This document shows, in pieces, positions 43,029 through 51,217 of a DNA stretch of 64,000 bases (position 1 is the first letter of the stretch; each line of letters starts with the position of its first letter). Source of the stretch: Nitrospirillum amazonense (GTDB taxonomy: Bacteria; Pseudomonadota; Alphaproteobacteria; Azospirillales; Azospirillaceae). The position numbers were made by a program, and so were the translations under genes. A model generated the notes under the pieces. That model made no database searches. It was not told where the DNA came from and saw only the letters and a list, made by a program, of their open reading frames with translations. The DNA is taken from NCBI RefSeq assembly GCF_007828045.1, contig NZ_VITN01000013.1:124001-188000 (forward strand). The letters are read 5' to 3'.

Positions 43029-43271
43029 TCAGGTGAAGGCCTTGAAGGTGATGATGGTGAAAGTGTCCTTGACGCCCGGCAGGGTCTGCAGGCGCTGGGT
43101 GACGAAGTGGCCGATGTCGGCCTCGTCACCCAGATAGCACTTCATCATCAGGTCGTACTGGCCGGAGATGGAATGTACCTCGGAAACCTCTTCCAAGGCC
43201 TCCACGGCCGAATCGGCCACGTCGTAGGCCTTGCCCAATTCGCACTTGATCTGCACGAAGATGGTCTGCAT
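43029..43271 (-). CDS. Stand-alone Lrp/AsnC ligand-binding (RAM) domain protein
   Basis: 80 residues consisting of only the RAM (ACT-like) effector domain of Lrp/AsnC regulators: IFVQIKCELGKAYDVADS, EVHSISGQYDLMMKCYLGDE, LPGVKDTFTIITFKAF. There is no helix-turn-helix, so it cannot bind DNA alone; such proteins usually dimerise with or modulate full-length Lrp proteins. It lies 30 bases after the DEAD-box gene on the same strand, so the two are probably co-transcribed. Confidence 0.88.
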   Translation of the reverse strand: MQTIFVQIKCELGKAYDVADSAVEALEEVSEVHSISGQYDLMMKCYLGDEADIGHFVTQRLQTLPGVKDTFTIITFKAFT

Positions 43272-43301
43272 GGGATGCTTCCAAGCCTCCGGCGTTCGCC
43301 G

Positions 43302-44927
43302 TCACGCCTCGGGCGTGTCGGAACCGTCAAAAGTTTCCGGTGGAACGGCGCGGGCCACGGGACGCGCCACGCGCAGCATGAAGGCCGGCACGTCATCGCC
43401 GAAGCCGACGACCGTCGGGCCGTCATCCTCATCCCGCCAGCGGCGGCGCGGCTCGCCCCGGTCATCCTGGCGCGGGGGACGGGCGTCGGCGCGACCCCCC
43501 TCGCTCCGGCCGCCCTCACGGGCTTCGCCCCGATTGTCGCGGTTCCGGTTGCGGTCACGGCCGCCCCGCTCAGGGCGTTCCTGGCGCTCAGAGCGTTCGG
43601 GCCGTTCCTGGCGTTCCGGCCGGCGGGCCTCCACCGCTTCCTCCGCCACGGGCGCGGCTTCGGCCTGGGCCTCGCGCGGGGCTTCGGGGGCGGCGTCGCC
43701 CCGGCTGCTGCCGCGGCGACGGCTGCCGCCCTTGGCGGCGCTGTCGCTCCGGCTGCTGCGACGGCGGCGTCCGCCTTCGCTCTCGCCCTCGGACATGTCC
43801 GGGGTTTCCAGGCCATCGATCATGATGCGCGGGATTTCGCGGCCGATCAGCTTCTCGATGGCGCCCAGGGTGCGGCTGTCGTCCGGCGTGGCCAGCATGA
43901 AGGCGCGGCCGGACTTGCCAGCGCGGCCGGTACGGCCGATGCGGTGGACGTAGTCGTCGGCGTGGTGGGGCACGTCGAAGTTGAAGACGTGACTGACGCC
44001 GGCGATGTCGATGCCGCGCGCGGCCACGTCGCTGCAGCACAGCAGGGCGATCTCACCCTGGCGGAACTGTTCCAGCGTCTCGGTGCGCTTGGACTGCACC
44101 ATGTCGCCGTGCAGGGCGCCGGCGTTGAAGCCGTGCCTGGTCAGCGACTGGTGCAGCAGGGCGACGTCGCGCTTGCGGTTGCAGAAGATGAAGGCGTTCT
44201 TCACGTCCTCTGTTCGCAGCAGGTGGCGCAGGGCCTCGCGCTTGTCCTCGCCCCGCACCATGGCCACCGCCTGGGTGACGGTGGCGGCGGGGGAGGCCGG
44301 CGGGGCCACCGTGATCTCGCGCGGGTTCATCAGGAAGGCGTCGGCCAGGCGCCGGATCTCCGGCGGCATGGTGGCCGAGAAGAACAGCGTCTGGCGCATC
44401 TTGGGCAGCAGGCCGACGATGCGCTCGATGTCCGGGATGAAACCCATGTCCAGCATGCGGTCGGCTTCGTCGATCACCAGGATCTTGATGTCCGACAGCA
44501 GGATGTTGCCGCGGTCGAACAGATCCATCATGCGGCCCGGGGTGGCGATCAGGACATCGACGCCGCGCTCCAGCTTCTTGATCTGGTCGCCGAAGGATTC
44601 GCCGCCGATCAGCAGCGCCATGTTCAGCTTGTGGTACTTGCCGTAGACCTCGAAGTTCTCGGCCACCTGCGCCGCCAGCTCGCGCGTCGGCTCCAGGATC
44701 AGTGAGCGCGGCATGCGGGCGCGGGCGCGGCCGGATGCCAGGATGTCGATCATGGGCAGGGTGAACGACGCCGTCTTGCCGGTGCCGGTCTGGGCGCAGC
44801 CCAGCACGTCGCGACCCTGCAGCACCCAGGGGATCGCCTTTTCCTGAATCGGGGTCGGCTGGCTATAGCCCGCGTCTTCAACCGCGCGAAGGACTTCCGG
44901 GCCTAGCCCAATTTCCGAGAAAAGCAT
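43302..44927 (-). CDS. DEAD-box RNA helicase (RhlE-like)
   Basis: 541 residues from the ATG at 44927 (MLFSEIGLGPEVLRAVEDAG). Helicase core: Q motif (QPTPIQ), Walker A AQTGTGKT, PTRELAAQ, DEAD box VIDEADRMLD, SAT in FFSATMPPE, and HRIGRTGRAG. The C-terminal about 150 residues are Arg/Glu/Gly-rich and disordered, ending VARAVPPETF. RNA unwinding in ribosome assembly or cold adaptation is expected; the exact subfamily (RhlE versus others) cannot be fixed. The 3' neighbour is the RAM gene. Confidence 0.93.
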   Translation of the reverse strand: MLFSEIGLGPEVLRAVEDAGYSQPTPIQEKAIPWVLQGRDVLGCAQTGTGKTASFTLPMIDILASGRARARMPRSLILEPTRELAAQVAENFEVYGKYHKLNMALLIGGESFGDQIKKLERGVDVLIATPGRMMDLFDRGNILLSDIKILVIDEADRMLDMGFIPDIERIVGLLPKMRQTLFFSATMPPEIRRLADAFLMNPREITVAPPASPAATVTQAVAMVRGEDKREALRHLLRTEDVKNAFIFCNRKRDVALLHQSLTRHGFNAGALHGDMVQSKRTETLEQFRQGEIALLCCSDVAARGIDIAGVSHVFNFDVPHHADDYVHRIGRTGRAGKSGRAFMLATPDDSRTLGAIEKLIGREIPRIMIDGLETPDMSEGESEGGRRRRSSRSDSAAKGGSRRRGSSRGDAAPEAPREAQAEAAPVAEEAVEARRPERQERPERSERQERPERGGRDRNRNRDNRGEAREGGRSEGGRADARPPRQDDRGEPRRRWRDEDDGPTVVGFGDDVPAFMLRVARPVARAVPPETFDGSDTPEA

Positions 44928-45377
44928 GCGACCTTGTATCTGTATGATGTGCGTCGTTAAAAGGACGGGACCCGGCGGAACCGCCGCGCCCCCCTTTGGA
45001 TCAAGCGCCGGGCCGGCGGGGCCGCCATCCCACGCCAAGCCCGTCTTCAAACGGGATCGGGGCCGCATCCAGGCCTGTACATGGCGGCCCGGCGCCGCCC
45101 ATACCCGAACCACGCGCGACTTGGCGGAAGTCGCGGCATGATCTAGGGTCGCGCGTTCGATATCAATTCCAGCCCGCAAGGGCAAGGATTTCCTTTAATG
45201 TCAACTGTTGTGTCATCTTCCGCGCCCGAGTCCGGGGCGGGAGGGAAGCCGGTTCTTATCCTGTTGCCGGGTTAATCGTGCGACGCGGCCCCGTGGCGCT
45301 TCCCCGATGCACCGGCCGGTGACGAGGCAGAGAGACGGAAGCCTGATCGGGCCACCGCCGAGTCGATAGCCTGGCCG

Positions 45378-45403
45378 CCCTTGTTTTGGGCCCTTGTTTT
45401 GGC
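45378..45403 (+). repeat. 13-bp tandem repeat
   Basis: cccttgttttggg followed directly by cccttgttttggc (45378-45390, 45391-45403). It is just upstream of the palindromes that precede the His-rich gene. Confidence 0.8.
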
Positions 45404-45417
45404 CGGCGGAAGCCCCA

Positions 45418-45446
45418 TCATCTCAAGAGATGACACGACTTTGTCA
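45418..45446 (+). promoter_or_regulatory. Overlapping palindromes, candidate operator of the His-rich gene
   Basis: A perfect palindrome TCATCTC-AA-GAGATGA (45418-45433) shares three bases with a second inverted repeat TGACA-N6-TGTCA (45431-45446). They lie 85-113 bases before the ATG of the His-rich gene, where a repressor or activator could bind. Confidence 0.5.
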
Positions 45447-45530
45447 CCTGGCCGGTTGCGCAGCCCGCGAGAACTGGTCTAGGCTTCCTTTGTCGGCTCA
45501 ACCGCCCCTTGCTTCATAAGGACGATATCC

Positions 45531-45680
45531 ATGGTCACCATCGGCATCGCTGCTTTCCTCGGCCTCAGCCTGCTCGCCGCGCTGTCCATCGCCGCCGTGA
45601 AGCCGGCCGAAGCGAATGCCCATCATGGGCATGGCGGCCACGGCCATGACGATCACGGTCACGGCGGCCACGGCCACTGA
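45531..45680 (+). CDS. Small exported His-rich protein, putative metal-binding
   Basis: 49 residues. The ATG at 45531 follows aaggacg. Residues 1-30 form a signal peptide (VTIGIAAFLGLSLLAALSIA, then PAEANA before the cleavage site). The predicted mature part is only 19 residues, 9 of them His (residues 31-49, HHGHGGHGHDDHGHGGHGH). The His-Gly pattern is typical of nickel, zinc, copper or cobalt binding. A proper terminator follows at 45753. I see no homologous family by memory; the secretory signal, ribosome site, palindromes upstream and terminator support a real gene. Confidence 0.75.
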   Translation: MVTIGIAAFLGLSLLAALSIAAVKPAEANAHHGHGGHGHDDHGHGGHGH

Positions 45681-45752
45681 GCTTTTCCATTTCTCATTTC
45701 CGGTAATGGGCGGTGCCGGGCTGGCAGCCTGGCCGTTCATCCGGTTTGTTTG

Positions 45753-45781
45753 AAAAAGGCCGCAGCGATGCGGCCTTTTTT
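45753..45781 (+). terminator. Rho-independent terminator after the His-rich gene
   Basis: Stem aaaaaggccgc/gcggccttttt (45753-45763, 45770-45780) with a T-run, 73 bases past the stop. Confidence 0.85.
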
Positions 45782-45782
45782 C

Positions 45783-45814
45783 TTGGGTGCGACCAAGATG
45801 AGCCCAAATATAAT
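45783..45814 (+). promoter_or_regulatory. Candidate promoter of the repeat-protein gene
   Basis: A perfect -10 TATAAT at 45809-45814 gives a leader of about 65 bases. No -35 is convincing; instead the -35 zone lies between TTGGG (45783-45787) and its reverse complement CCCAA (45803-45807), which suggests activator or repressor binding. Confidence 0.5.
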
Positions 45815-45885
45815 CTTATGCGCGATACACAACGGCCTGGGTGATTGCCATATGGCCATCTTGCGTGTTTGTTGGGGAACGCACG

Positions 45886-48195
45886 ATGGCGACCATTGTT
45901 ACCGCTAATAATCGTTCGACGCTGGTGAACAGCGGCACGCTGGTCGTGCAGGGCAACCGCGACACCATCGTCGGGTCCGGCAACACCATCACCCTGCTGC
46001 AGTCCACCATCAACGGCGTGACCAGCATCGTTGGCGGCGGGAACACCATTGTCGATAGTTTCGCGGGCAATACCATCGCCGTGGGGGGCGGGGTGATCTC
46101 CGTCACCGCCACCGCCGATGTGATCACCCTTATCGGCGGCGGCAACATCGTCAATATCAATAACAACAACACCGTCGTCGATAGCTATTCCGGCGACCAT
46201 GTGTTCTTCAACGGCTTCGCCTCCAGTTTCACCGGCAGCCTGAATTTCCTGACCATCGCCAAAAGCGGCGGCCTGACGGTCAACGGCACCGGCAACCAGG
46301 TCACCATGAACGGCTCGGGCACGCTGAACCTCAATACCTCGGGCAATTCCGTCACCGACCTGGGCAGCAACTCCACCATCGTCCTGGCCGCGACCAACCT
46401 GGTGGAAACGGTGACGGGCACGGGCGACACCGTATTCCTGAACTACGCCAGCAACGCCCTGTCGGTGGGCGGCAGCAACATGCTGGTCCAGGCGGCGGGC
46501 AACACCATCCGTGTCCTGGCCGGCGCCGGCAACGTGACCGTCACCGGCTCGAAGAAAGGGGCCAACCGCCTCTACGCCGGGACCAGCACCATCACCACCC
46601 AGTCTGACCTGGCGCTGAATGGCGCCGGCACATCGTTGAATTTCCTGTCCGGCGGCAGCGCCACCTTGACCGGCCCGGCCAGTGCCGGCCCGACCACCAT
46701 CCTGGGCCGCGACGCGACGCTCACCGTCGCCGGGCCTGGCTTTAACGTCAGCTTGGCGGCCAATGGCCAAACCTTGCTGGGTAATGGTGAGGTCGTCGGC
46801 GTGGCCGCGATCGGCGATGTCATCTCCGGCACCGCCAACACCGTCACCGTGGCGCAAGGGGCCGCCGCCACCATTAACGGCACCAACAACATCGTGACCG
46901 TCAGCGATGGGGGCAGGGCCGTCGTGCAGGGCGCCGGCAATATCGTCACCGCCGTGGGCGGCGCCACCGTGGCCGCGATGGCCGCCGCCACGACGGTGGT
47001 GGGCAACGCCACCGGCGCGACGCTCTCGGGCTCGGCCGCCGCCACCATCCGCTATGACGCCAGCGGCATGTCCATCAATCTGGTCAGCGGGCGCGCCTCG
47101 GTCACGGGCGGCAGCAAGGTCGATACGCTGACCAACGTGGGCATCCTGCTGGCCACCGGCAACAACGACACGCTGATGGCGGGCAGCGGCGCCACGCTGT
47201 CGCTGACCGGGACGGGCGACCAGGTCACCTTGGCCGGCGGCAAGAACGTCGTGCTCGGCAGCGCCGCCAGCCGCGCCACCATCACCGTCACCGCCAGCAA
47301 CAGCGTCGAAAGCATCAGCGCCGCGGGTGACACCATCCTGGTGCAGGGCACGGGCGATACGTTGACCCTGGCGGGCACGGGCAACCAAGTGACCACCGCG
47401 GCGGGCGGCAGCCTTATCCTGGCCGCCAAGGCCAGCGCCACCCTGAACGGGAATGGCGACACCGCGACCATCGCCAGCGGCGCCAGCCTGACGGTGACCG
47501 GCGGCAATGACACGATCACCGCTTCCGACGCGACGCTGACGGTGGCGGCACCCGGCGGTGCGACGGAGACGGTCAACGGCACCAATGCCGCCATCACGCT
47601 GACCGTCGCCGGCGAAACCATGACCCTCAACGGCACGGGCAATAGCGTGACGGCAGGCGGTGACGCCATCACCCTGGCCGCCAAGTCCAGCAACACGGTC
47701 AACGGCTCCGGCAACGTGGTCACGGTCGGCGCCCAGGGCGGCCTGAAGATGACGGGGCCCGGCAACACCATCACCCTTACCGGCAGCGGGGACACGCTGA
47801 ACCTGACTGGCGCCGGCAACAAGATCGTCATGGCCGGCACCGGCGCCGCCCTGTCCCTGTCCAGCAACGGGGTGGGCCCCAGCGGGGAGCTGGACCTGTT
47901 CGTCACCCATGACAAGGTATGGCTGCAGCGCGCGGGCAACGACCTGGTGGTGGAGCAGCTGGGGGTGGGGCAGGCGGCGCGCCTGGCGAACTGGTTCACC
48001 AGCACCAGTGCCGAGGTCGCCACCATCAAGGCCAGCGACGGCGTGCTGCTGACGCCTGCGGACGTCACCACCCTGCTGGGCAAGATGACCACCTTCACCA
48101 ACGGCCACGCGGGCTTCAACCCGCTGACCACCAGCCAGAGCAGCACGGGCAACAGCTATTACGCCGGCGCCTTGAACGGCGTCTGGCACAGCTGA
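45886..48195 (+). CDS. Cysteine-free beta-repeat exoprotein with RTX-related modules
   Basis: 769 residues from the ATG at 45886 after ggggaacg; no Sec signal peptide. Most of the chain is short Gly/Asn/Thr-rich beta repeats (GTGNQVT, GNTITL, NGSGNVV), expected to form a beta-helix or solenoid. Residues about 387-440 (YDASGMSINLVSGRASVTGG then DTLTNVGILLATGNNDTL) mirror RTX segments found before calcium-binding repeats. The last 100 residues (from about 667; LDLFVTHDKVWLQRAGNDLV, RLANWFTSTSAEVATIKASD) resemble the haemolysin-type calcium-binding related domain. No Cys and a C-terminal secretion-like end suggest type I secretion; no exporter genes are near. Exact function unknown. Confidence 0.75.
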   Translation: MATIVTANNRSTLVNSGTLVVQGNRDTIVGSGNTITLLQSTINGVTSIVGGGNTIVDSFAGNTIAVGGGVISVTATADVITLIGGGNIVNINNNNTVVDSYSGDHVFFNGFASSFTGSLNFLTIAKSGGLTVNGTGNQVTMNGSGTLNLNTSGNSVTDLGSNSTIVLAATNLVETVTGTGDTVFLNYASNALSVGGSNMLVQAAGNTIRVLAGAGNVTVTGSKKGANRLYAGTSTITTQSDLALNGAGTSLNFLSGGSATLTGPASAGPTTILGRDATLTVAGPGFNVSLAANGQTLLGNGEVVGVAAIGDVISGTANTVTVAQGAAATINGTNNIVTVSDGGRAVVQGAGNIVTAVGGATVAAMAAATTVVGNATGATLSGSAAATIRYDASGMSINLVSGRASVTGGSKVDTLTNVGILLATGNNDTLMAGSGATLSLTGTGDQVTLAGGKNVVLGSAASRATITVTASNSVESISAAGDTILVQGTGDTLTLAGTGNQVTTAAGGSLILAAKASATLNGNGDTATIASGASLTVTGGNDTITASDATLTVAAPGGATETVNGTNAAITLTVAGETMTLNGTGNSVTAGGDAITLAAKSSNTVNGSGNVVTVGAQGGLKMTGPGNTITLTGSGDTLNLTGAGNKIVMAGTGAALSLSSNGVGPSGELDLFVTHDKVWLQRAGNDLVVEQLGVGQAARLANWFTSTSAEVATIKASDGVLLTPADVTTLLGKMTTFTNGHAGFNPLTTSQSSTGNSYYAGALNGVWHS

Positions 48196-48202
48196 AAAAC
48201 GA

Positions 48203-48232
48203 AACGCCCGGATGGGGAACCGTCCGGGCGTT
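48203..48232. terminator. Hairpin between the repeat-protein gene and parE
   Basis: A perfect 10-bp stem aacgcccgga/tccgggcgtt (48203-48212, 48223-48232), 7 bases past the repeat-protein stop and 23 bases before the convergent parE stop. Probably bidirectional. Confidence 0.65.
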
Positions 48233-48254
48233 CGCCTAAGCTTTCAGCCGGCGC

Positions 48255-50243
48255 TTAAACGTCCAGATCCTGCGCGAACTTGGCGTTTTCCTGGATGAAC
48301 TTGAAGCGCAGCTCCGGCTTGCGGCCCATCAGGCTTTCCACCAGACTGGCCGTGCTCTCCGCGTCGTCCTTTTGCTCCGGGTCGCGGATGTCCGGTACCG
48401 TCACGCGCAGCAGGGTACGGCGCGCCGGGTCCATGGTGGTTTCCTTCAACTGGCTGGGCTGCATCTCGCCCAGGCCCTTGAAGCGGCTGATCTCCACCTT
48501 CTGGTTGGCCTTGAACACGCTGCCCAGCAGCTCGTCCTTGTGGGCATCGTCGCGGGCGTAGCGGACGTTGCTGCCCTGGGACAGGCGATACAGCGGGGGC
48601 AGGGCGAGGAACAGGTTGCCGTTTTCGATCAGCGCCGGCATCTCGCGATAGAAGAAGGTCATCAGCAGCGAGGCGATGTGCGCGCCATCGACATCGGCGT
48701 CCGTCATGATGACGATGCGCTCATAGCGCAGCCGTTCGGCGGAGAACTCCTTGCCGGCGCCGCAGCCCAGGGCCTGCACCAGGTCGCTCAGTTCCTGGTT
48801 GCCGCGCAGCTTGTCCGTGCTGGCCGAGGCCACGTTCAGGATCTTGCCGCGCAGGGGCAGGATGGCCTGGGTCTCGCGGTTGCGCGCCTGTTTGGCGCTA
48901 CCGCCGGCGCTGTCGCCCTCGACGATGAAGATCTCGGTGCCTTCGGAGCTTTGGCGCGAACAGTCGGCCAGCTTGCCGGGCAGGCGCAGGCGGCGGGTGG
49001 GGGTCTTGCGCGCCATGTCCTTGGCGGCGCGGCGACGCGCCCGCTCCTCCGCCTTTTCCACCAGGCGGTCCAGCAGCACCTTGGCGGCGTCGGGGGCGGC
49101 CGACAGCCAGTGGTCGAAGTGGTCCTTGATGGCCGCCTCGGTCAGGCGCACGGCCTCGGCACTCACCAGCTTTTCCTTGGTCTGGCCCTGGAACTGCGGG
49201 TCGCGGATGAAGACGGACAGCAGGATGGTGGCGCCGTCCACCACGTCCTCGGCCGTCAGGGACGGGCCCTTGCGGTTGCCCACCAGCTCGCCATAGCCCT
49301 TCAGGCCGCGCGTCAACGCCTGGCGCAGGCCCTGTTCATGGGTGCCGCCCTGGGGCGTGGGTATGGTGTTGCAGTAGGTGTGGCTGAAGCCCTCGTCATC
49401 CTCGGGCCAAGCCACCGCCCATTCCACGCGGCCGGCCTGGTTGGGGAAGTCGGCCTGGCCCGCGAAGGCGGTTGGGGTGACGGTGCGCCGGTCCTTCAGG
49501 GCCGAGACCAGATAGTCCAGCAGGCCGTTGGGGAAATGCAGGGTCTCGGCCGCCGGGATGGGGCTGTCGTCGGCCAGCAGCGAGGGATCGCAACTCCAGC
49601 GGATTTCCACGCCCCGGAACAGATAGGCCTTGGACCGCGCCATGCGGTACAGCCGCTCCGCCTTGAAATGCGCGCCTTCGCCAAAAATCTGGGCGTCGGG
49701 GTGGAAGCGCACCAGGGTGCCGCGGCGGTTGTTCACCGGGCCGGCATTCACCAGCGGCGTCAGGGGCACGCCCCGGCTGTAGCTTTGCGTGTAGAGCGTG
49801 CGGTCGCGCGCCACCTCCACCGTCAGTTGGTCGGTCAGCGCGGTCACGACGGACAGGCCCACGCCGTGCAGGCCGCCGGAGGTGGCGTAGACCTTGCCGC
49901 TGAACTTGCCGCCGGAATGCAGGGTGGTGAGGATGACCTCCAGCGCCGACTTGCCCGGGTATTTCGGATGGTCGTCCACCGGGATGCCACGGCCGTTGTC
50001 GCGGATGGACACGGTGCCGTCGGCCGCCAGTTCCAGGTCGATGCGGTTGGCGTGGCCGGCCACCGCCTCGTCCATGGCGTTGTCCAGCACCTCGGCCACC
50101 AGATGGTGCAGGGCGCGTTCGTCCGTGCCGCCGATGTACATGCCAGGGCGGCGGCGGACAGGCTCCAGCCCCTCCAGAACCTCGATGTCCTGGGCGGAAT
50201 AGCTGTCTTGCTTGCGGGCGGTATTCTGAAACAGGTCGCTCAT
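48255..50243 (-). CDS. parE: DNA topoisomerase IV subunit B
   Basis: 662 residues, ATPase and TOPRIM subunit of topoisomerase IV, which decatenates daughter chromosomes. GHKL ATPase features: RRRPGMYIGG, VLDNAMDEAVAG, IRDNGRGIPV, ATSGGLHGVG; the TOPRIM domain has FIVEGDSAGG and the acidic IMTDADVDGAHI. Length and the short C-terminal region fit ParE better than GyrB (about 800 residues). Divergent from yciA. Confidence 0.93.
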   Translation of the reverse strand: MSDLFQNTARKQDSYSAQDIEVLEGLEPVRRRPGMYIGGTDERALHHLVAEVLDNAMDEAVAGHANRIDLELAADGTVSIRDNGRGIPVDDHPKYPGKSALEVILTTLHSGGKFSGKVYATSGGLHGVGLSVVTALTDQLTVEVARDRTLYTQSYSRGVPLTPLVNAGPVNNRRGTLVRFHPDAQIFGEGAHFKAERLYRMARSKAYLFRGVEIRWSCDPSLLADDSPIPAAETLHFPNGLLDYLVSALKDRRTVTPTAFAGQADFPNQAGRVEWAVAWPEDDEGFSHTYCNTIPTPQGGTHEQGLRQALTRGLKGYGELVGNRKGPSLTAEDVVDGATILLSVFIRDPQFQGQTKEKLVSAEAVRLTEAAIKDHFDHWLSAAPDAAKVLLDRLVEKAEERARRRAAKDMARKTPTRRLRLPGKLADCSRQSSEGTEIFIVEGDSAGGSAKQARNRETQAILPLRGKILNVASASTDKLRGNQELSDLVQALGCGAGKEFSAERLRYERIVIMTDADVDGAHIASLLMTFFYREMPALIENGNLFLALPPLYRLSQGSNVRYARDDAHKDELLGSVFKANQKVEISRFKGLGEMQPSQLKETTMDPARRTLLRVTVPDIRDPEQKDDAESTASLVESLMGRKPELRFKFIQENAKFAQDLDV

Positions 50244-50377
50244 ACCCCATTATAGGAGCGGGCGTCGCCGCAGTTCAAGGACCGGGGCGGCGGATCGGCC
50301 CCGATGACCACCACATTTTGTAAGGATGGCCGCGGCACCCTCCCAAATCGGGGGTGCCCGGCCTGGAGTACGGACCC

Positions 50378-50773
50378 ATGAACGACCAACCGCCCGCCCC
50401 CGACTTTTCCACGGCGCCGGCGCTGCGCACCTTCGCCATGCCGGCGGACACCAACGCCAACGGCGACATCTTCGGCGGCTGGGTGCTGTCGCAGATGGAT
50501 CTGGCCGGTGCCGCCAAGGCCGTGCGGCGGGCGCGGGGCAGGGTGGCGACCGTGGGCATCGAGGCCATGAAGTTCTACCGGCCGGTGGCGGTGGGCGATG
50601 AGTTGAACTGCTACACCGAGATCCTGGCCGTTGGCCGCACCTCCGTCCGCGTGCGCATCGACACCTGGGTGCGCCGGGGCGCCACGGGCGAGGCGGTGCG
50701 GGTGACCGAGGGCGTCTTCACCTATGTCGCCATCGGCGAAGACGGTCGCCCCCGTCCCGTCGAGGCGGATTAG
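50378..50773 (+). CDS. yciA: Acyl-CoA thioesterase YciA family
   Basis: 131 residues from the ATG at 50378. Hotdog-fold thioesterase that hydrolyses acyl-CoA esters. Family motifs: MPADTNANGDIFGGWVLSQMD with the catalytic Asp and VGIEAMKFYRPVAVGDELNC. Cytoplasmic. Divergent from parE across 134 bases. Confidence 0.9.
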   Translation: MNDQPPAPDFSTAPALRTFAMPADTNANGDIFGGWVLSQMDLAGAAKAVRRARGRVATVGIEAMKFYRPVAVGDELNCYTEILAVGRTSVRVRIDTWVRRGATGEAVRVTEGVFTYVAIGEDGRPRPVEAD

Positions 50774-50807
50774 GGCCAGGCGCGACCGACAAGTTGATTT
50801 ATCCATA

Positions 50808-50879
50808 GGCCCCGACCGGGGCCGCCGCAGCGAGCATCGCAGGGCGGAGCGAGGACAAGCCAAAGGCGCGGATGCGCCT
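50808..50879. repeat. Candidate intergenic dispersed repeat (hairpin cluster)
   Basis: The short region contains two inverted repeats, ggcccc-gacc-ggggcc (50808-50823) and aggcgc-ggat-gcgcct (50864-50879), joined by GC-rich sequence. This layout is reminiscent of REP-type intergenic repeats; a copy-number check would decide. Confidence 0.4.
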
Positions 50880-50910
50880 GCCGGCGTTTGAGGAAAACGA
50901 ACAAACGAAA

Positions 50911-50941
50911 ACAGGCCCGTTCCGATGCGGAACGGGCCTGT
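50911..50941 (-). terminator. Rho-independent terminator after the small lipoprotein gene
   Basis: A perfect 13-bp stem acaggcccgttcc/ggaacgggcctgt (50911-50923, 50929-50941); on the minus strand it is followed by TTTTCGTTTG. It lies 31 bases past the stop of the lipoprotein gene. Confidence 0.8.
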
Positions 50942-50971
50942 GAACGCTAGGCCAAAGCCCCGACGAAGTGC

Positions 50972-51217
50972 TTAGTTGCCCTTCGGGGGTTCAGTCGTGG
51001 AAGGCTCCGGCGTGGCCGGGGCCGGGGTGGCGTCGGACGGGGCCGGCGCCGGGGTGGCGGTGCTGTCAGCCGGGGCGGCGGCCGGGGGTTCGGCGGCGGG
51101 CGCCGCCGGGGCGGCAGCCGGGGCTTCGGTCTTGGCAGGGGCCGGGGCGTCGTGCTTGTCGCAAGCAGCCAAGCCAACCAACAGAACCGGGGCGAGCATC
51201 AGGGCTTTAAAGCGCAT
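50972..51217 (-). CDS. Small Ala/Pro-rich lipoprotein
   Basis: 81 residues with a clear lipoprotein signal, MRFKALMLAPVLLVGLAAC, so the mature protein is anchored at Cys19. The remaining 62 residues are almost only Ala, Pro, Glu, Thr and Ser (KTEAPAAAPAAPAAEPP), hence extended and disordered. Such small lipoproteins can act as spacers in the periplasm or at the outer membrane; the function is unknown. It is followed by a strong terminator and stands alone. Confidence 0.8.
   Translation of the reverse strand: MRFKALMLAPVLLVGLAACDKHDAPAPAKTEAPAAAPAAPAAEPPAAAPADSTATPAPAPSDATPAPATPEPSTTEPPKGN

Larger units (their letters stand above)
44928..45530. other. Long intergenic region upstream of the DEAD-box and His-rich genes
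   Basis: 603 bases between divergent genes. It contains a possible minus-strand -35 (TTGACA at 45199-45204), a 13-bp tandem repeat (45378-45403), a perfect palindrome (45418-45433) and an overlapping inverted repeat (45431-45446). No gene is supported. Confidence 0.6.

Noticed and set aside
41643-44705. A 1020-codon open frame on the plus strand across lptD and the DEAD-box gene
   Set aside because: It is antisense to two clear genes with strong motifs, has a composition of random high-GC frames (His/Gln/Ala/Gly), and no homologous domain.
45694-48189. An 831-codon open frame on the minus strand opposite the repeat protein
   Set aside because: It arises from the repetitive GC-rich coding sequence; the plus strand has the better start, ribosome site, promoter and RTX-like domains.
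50798-50806. TTATCCATA resembling a DnaA box
   Set aside because: It has a mismatch at a conserved position, is alone, and lies next to a hairpin cluster between convergent genes.
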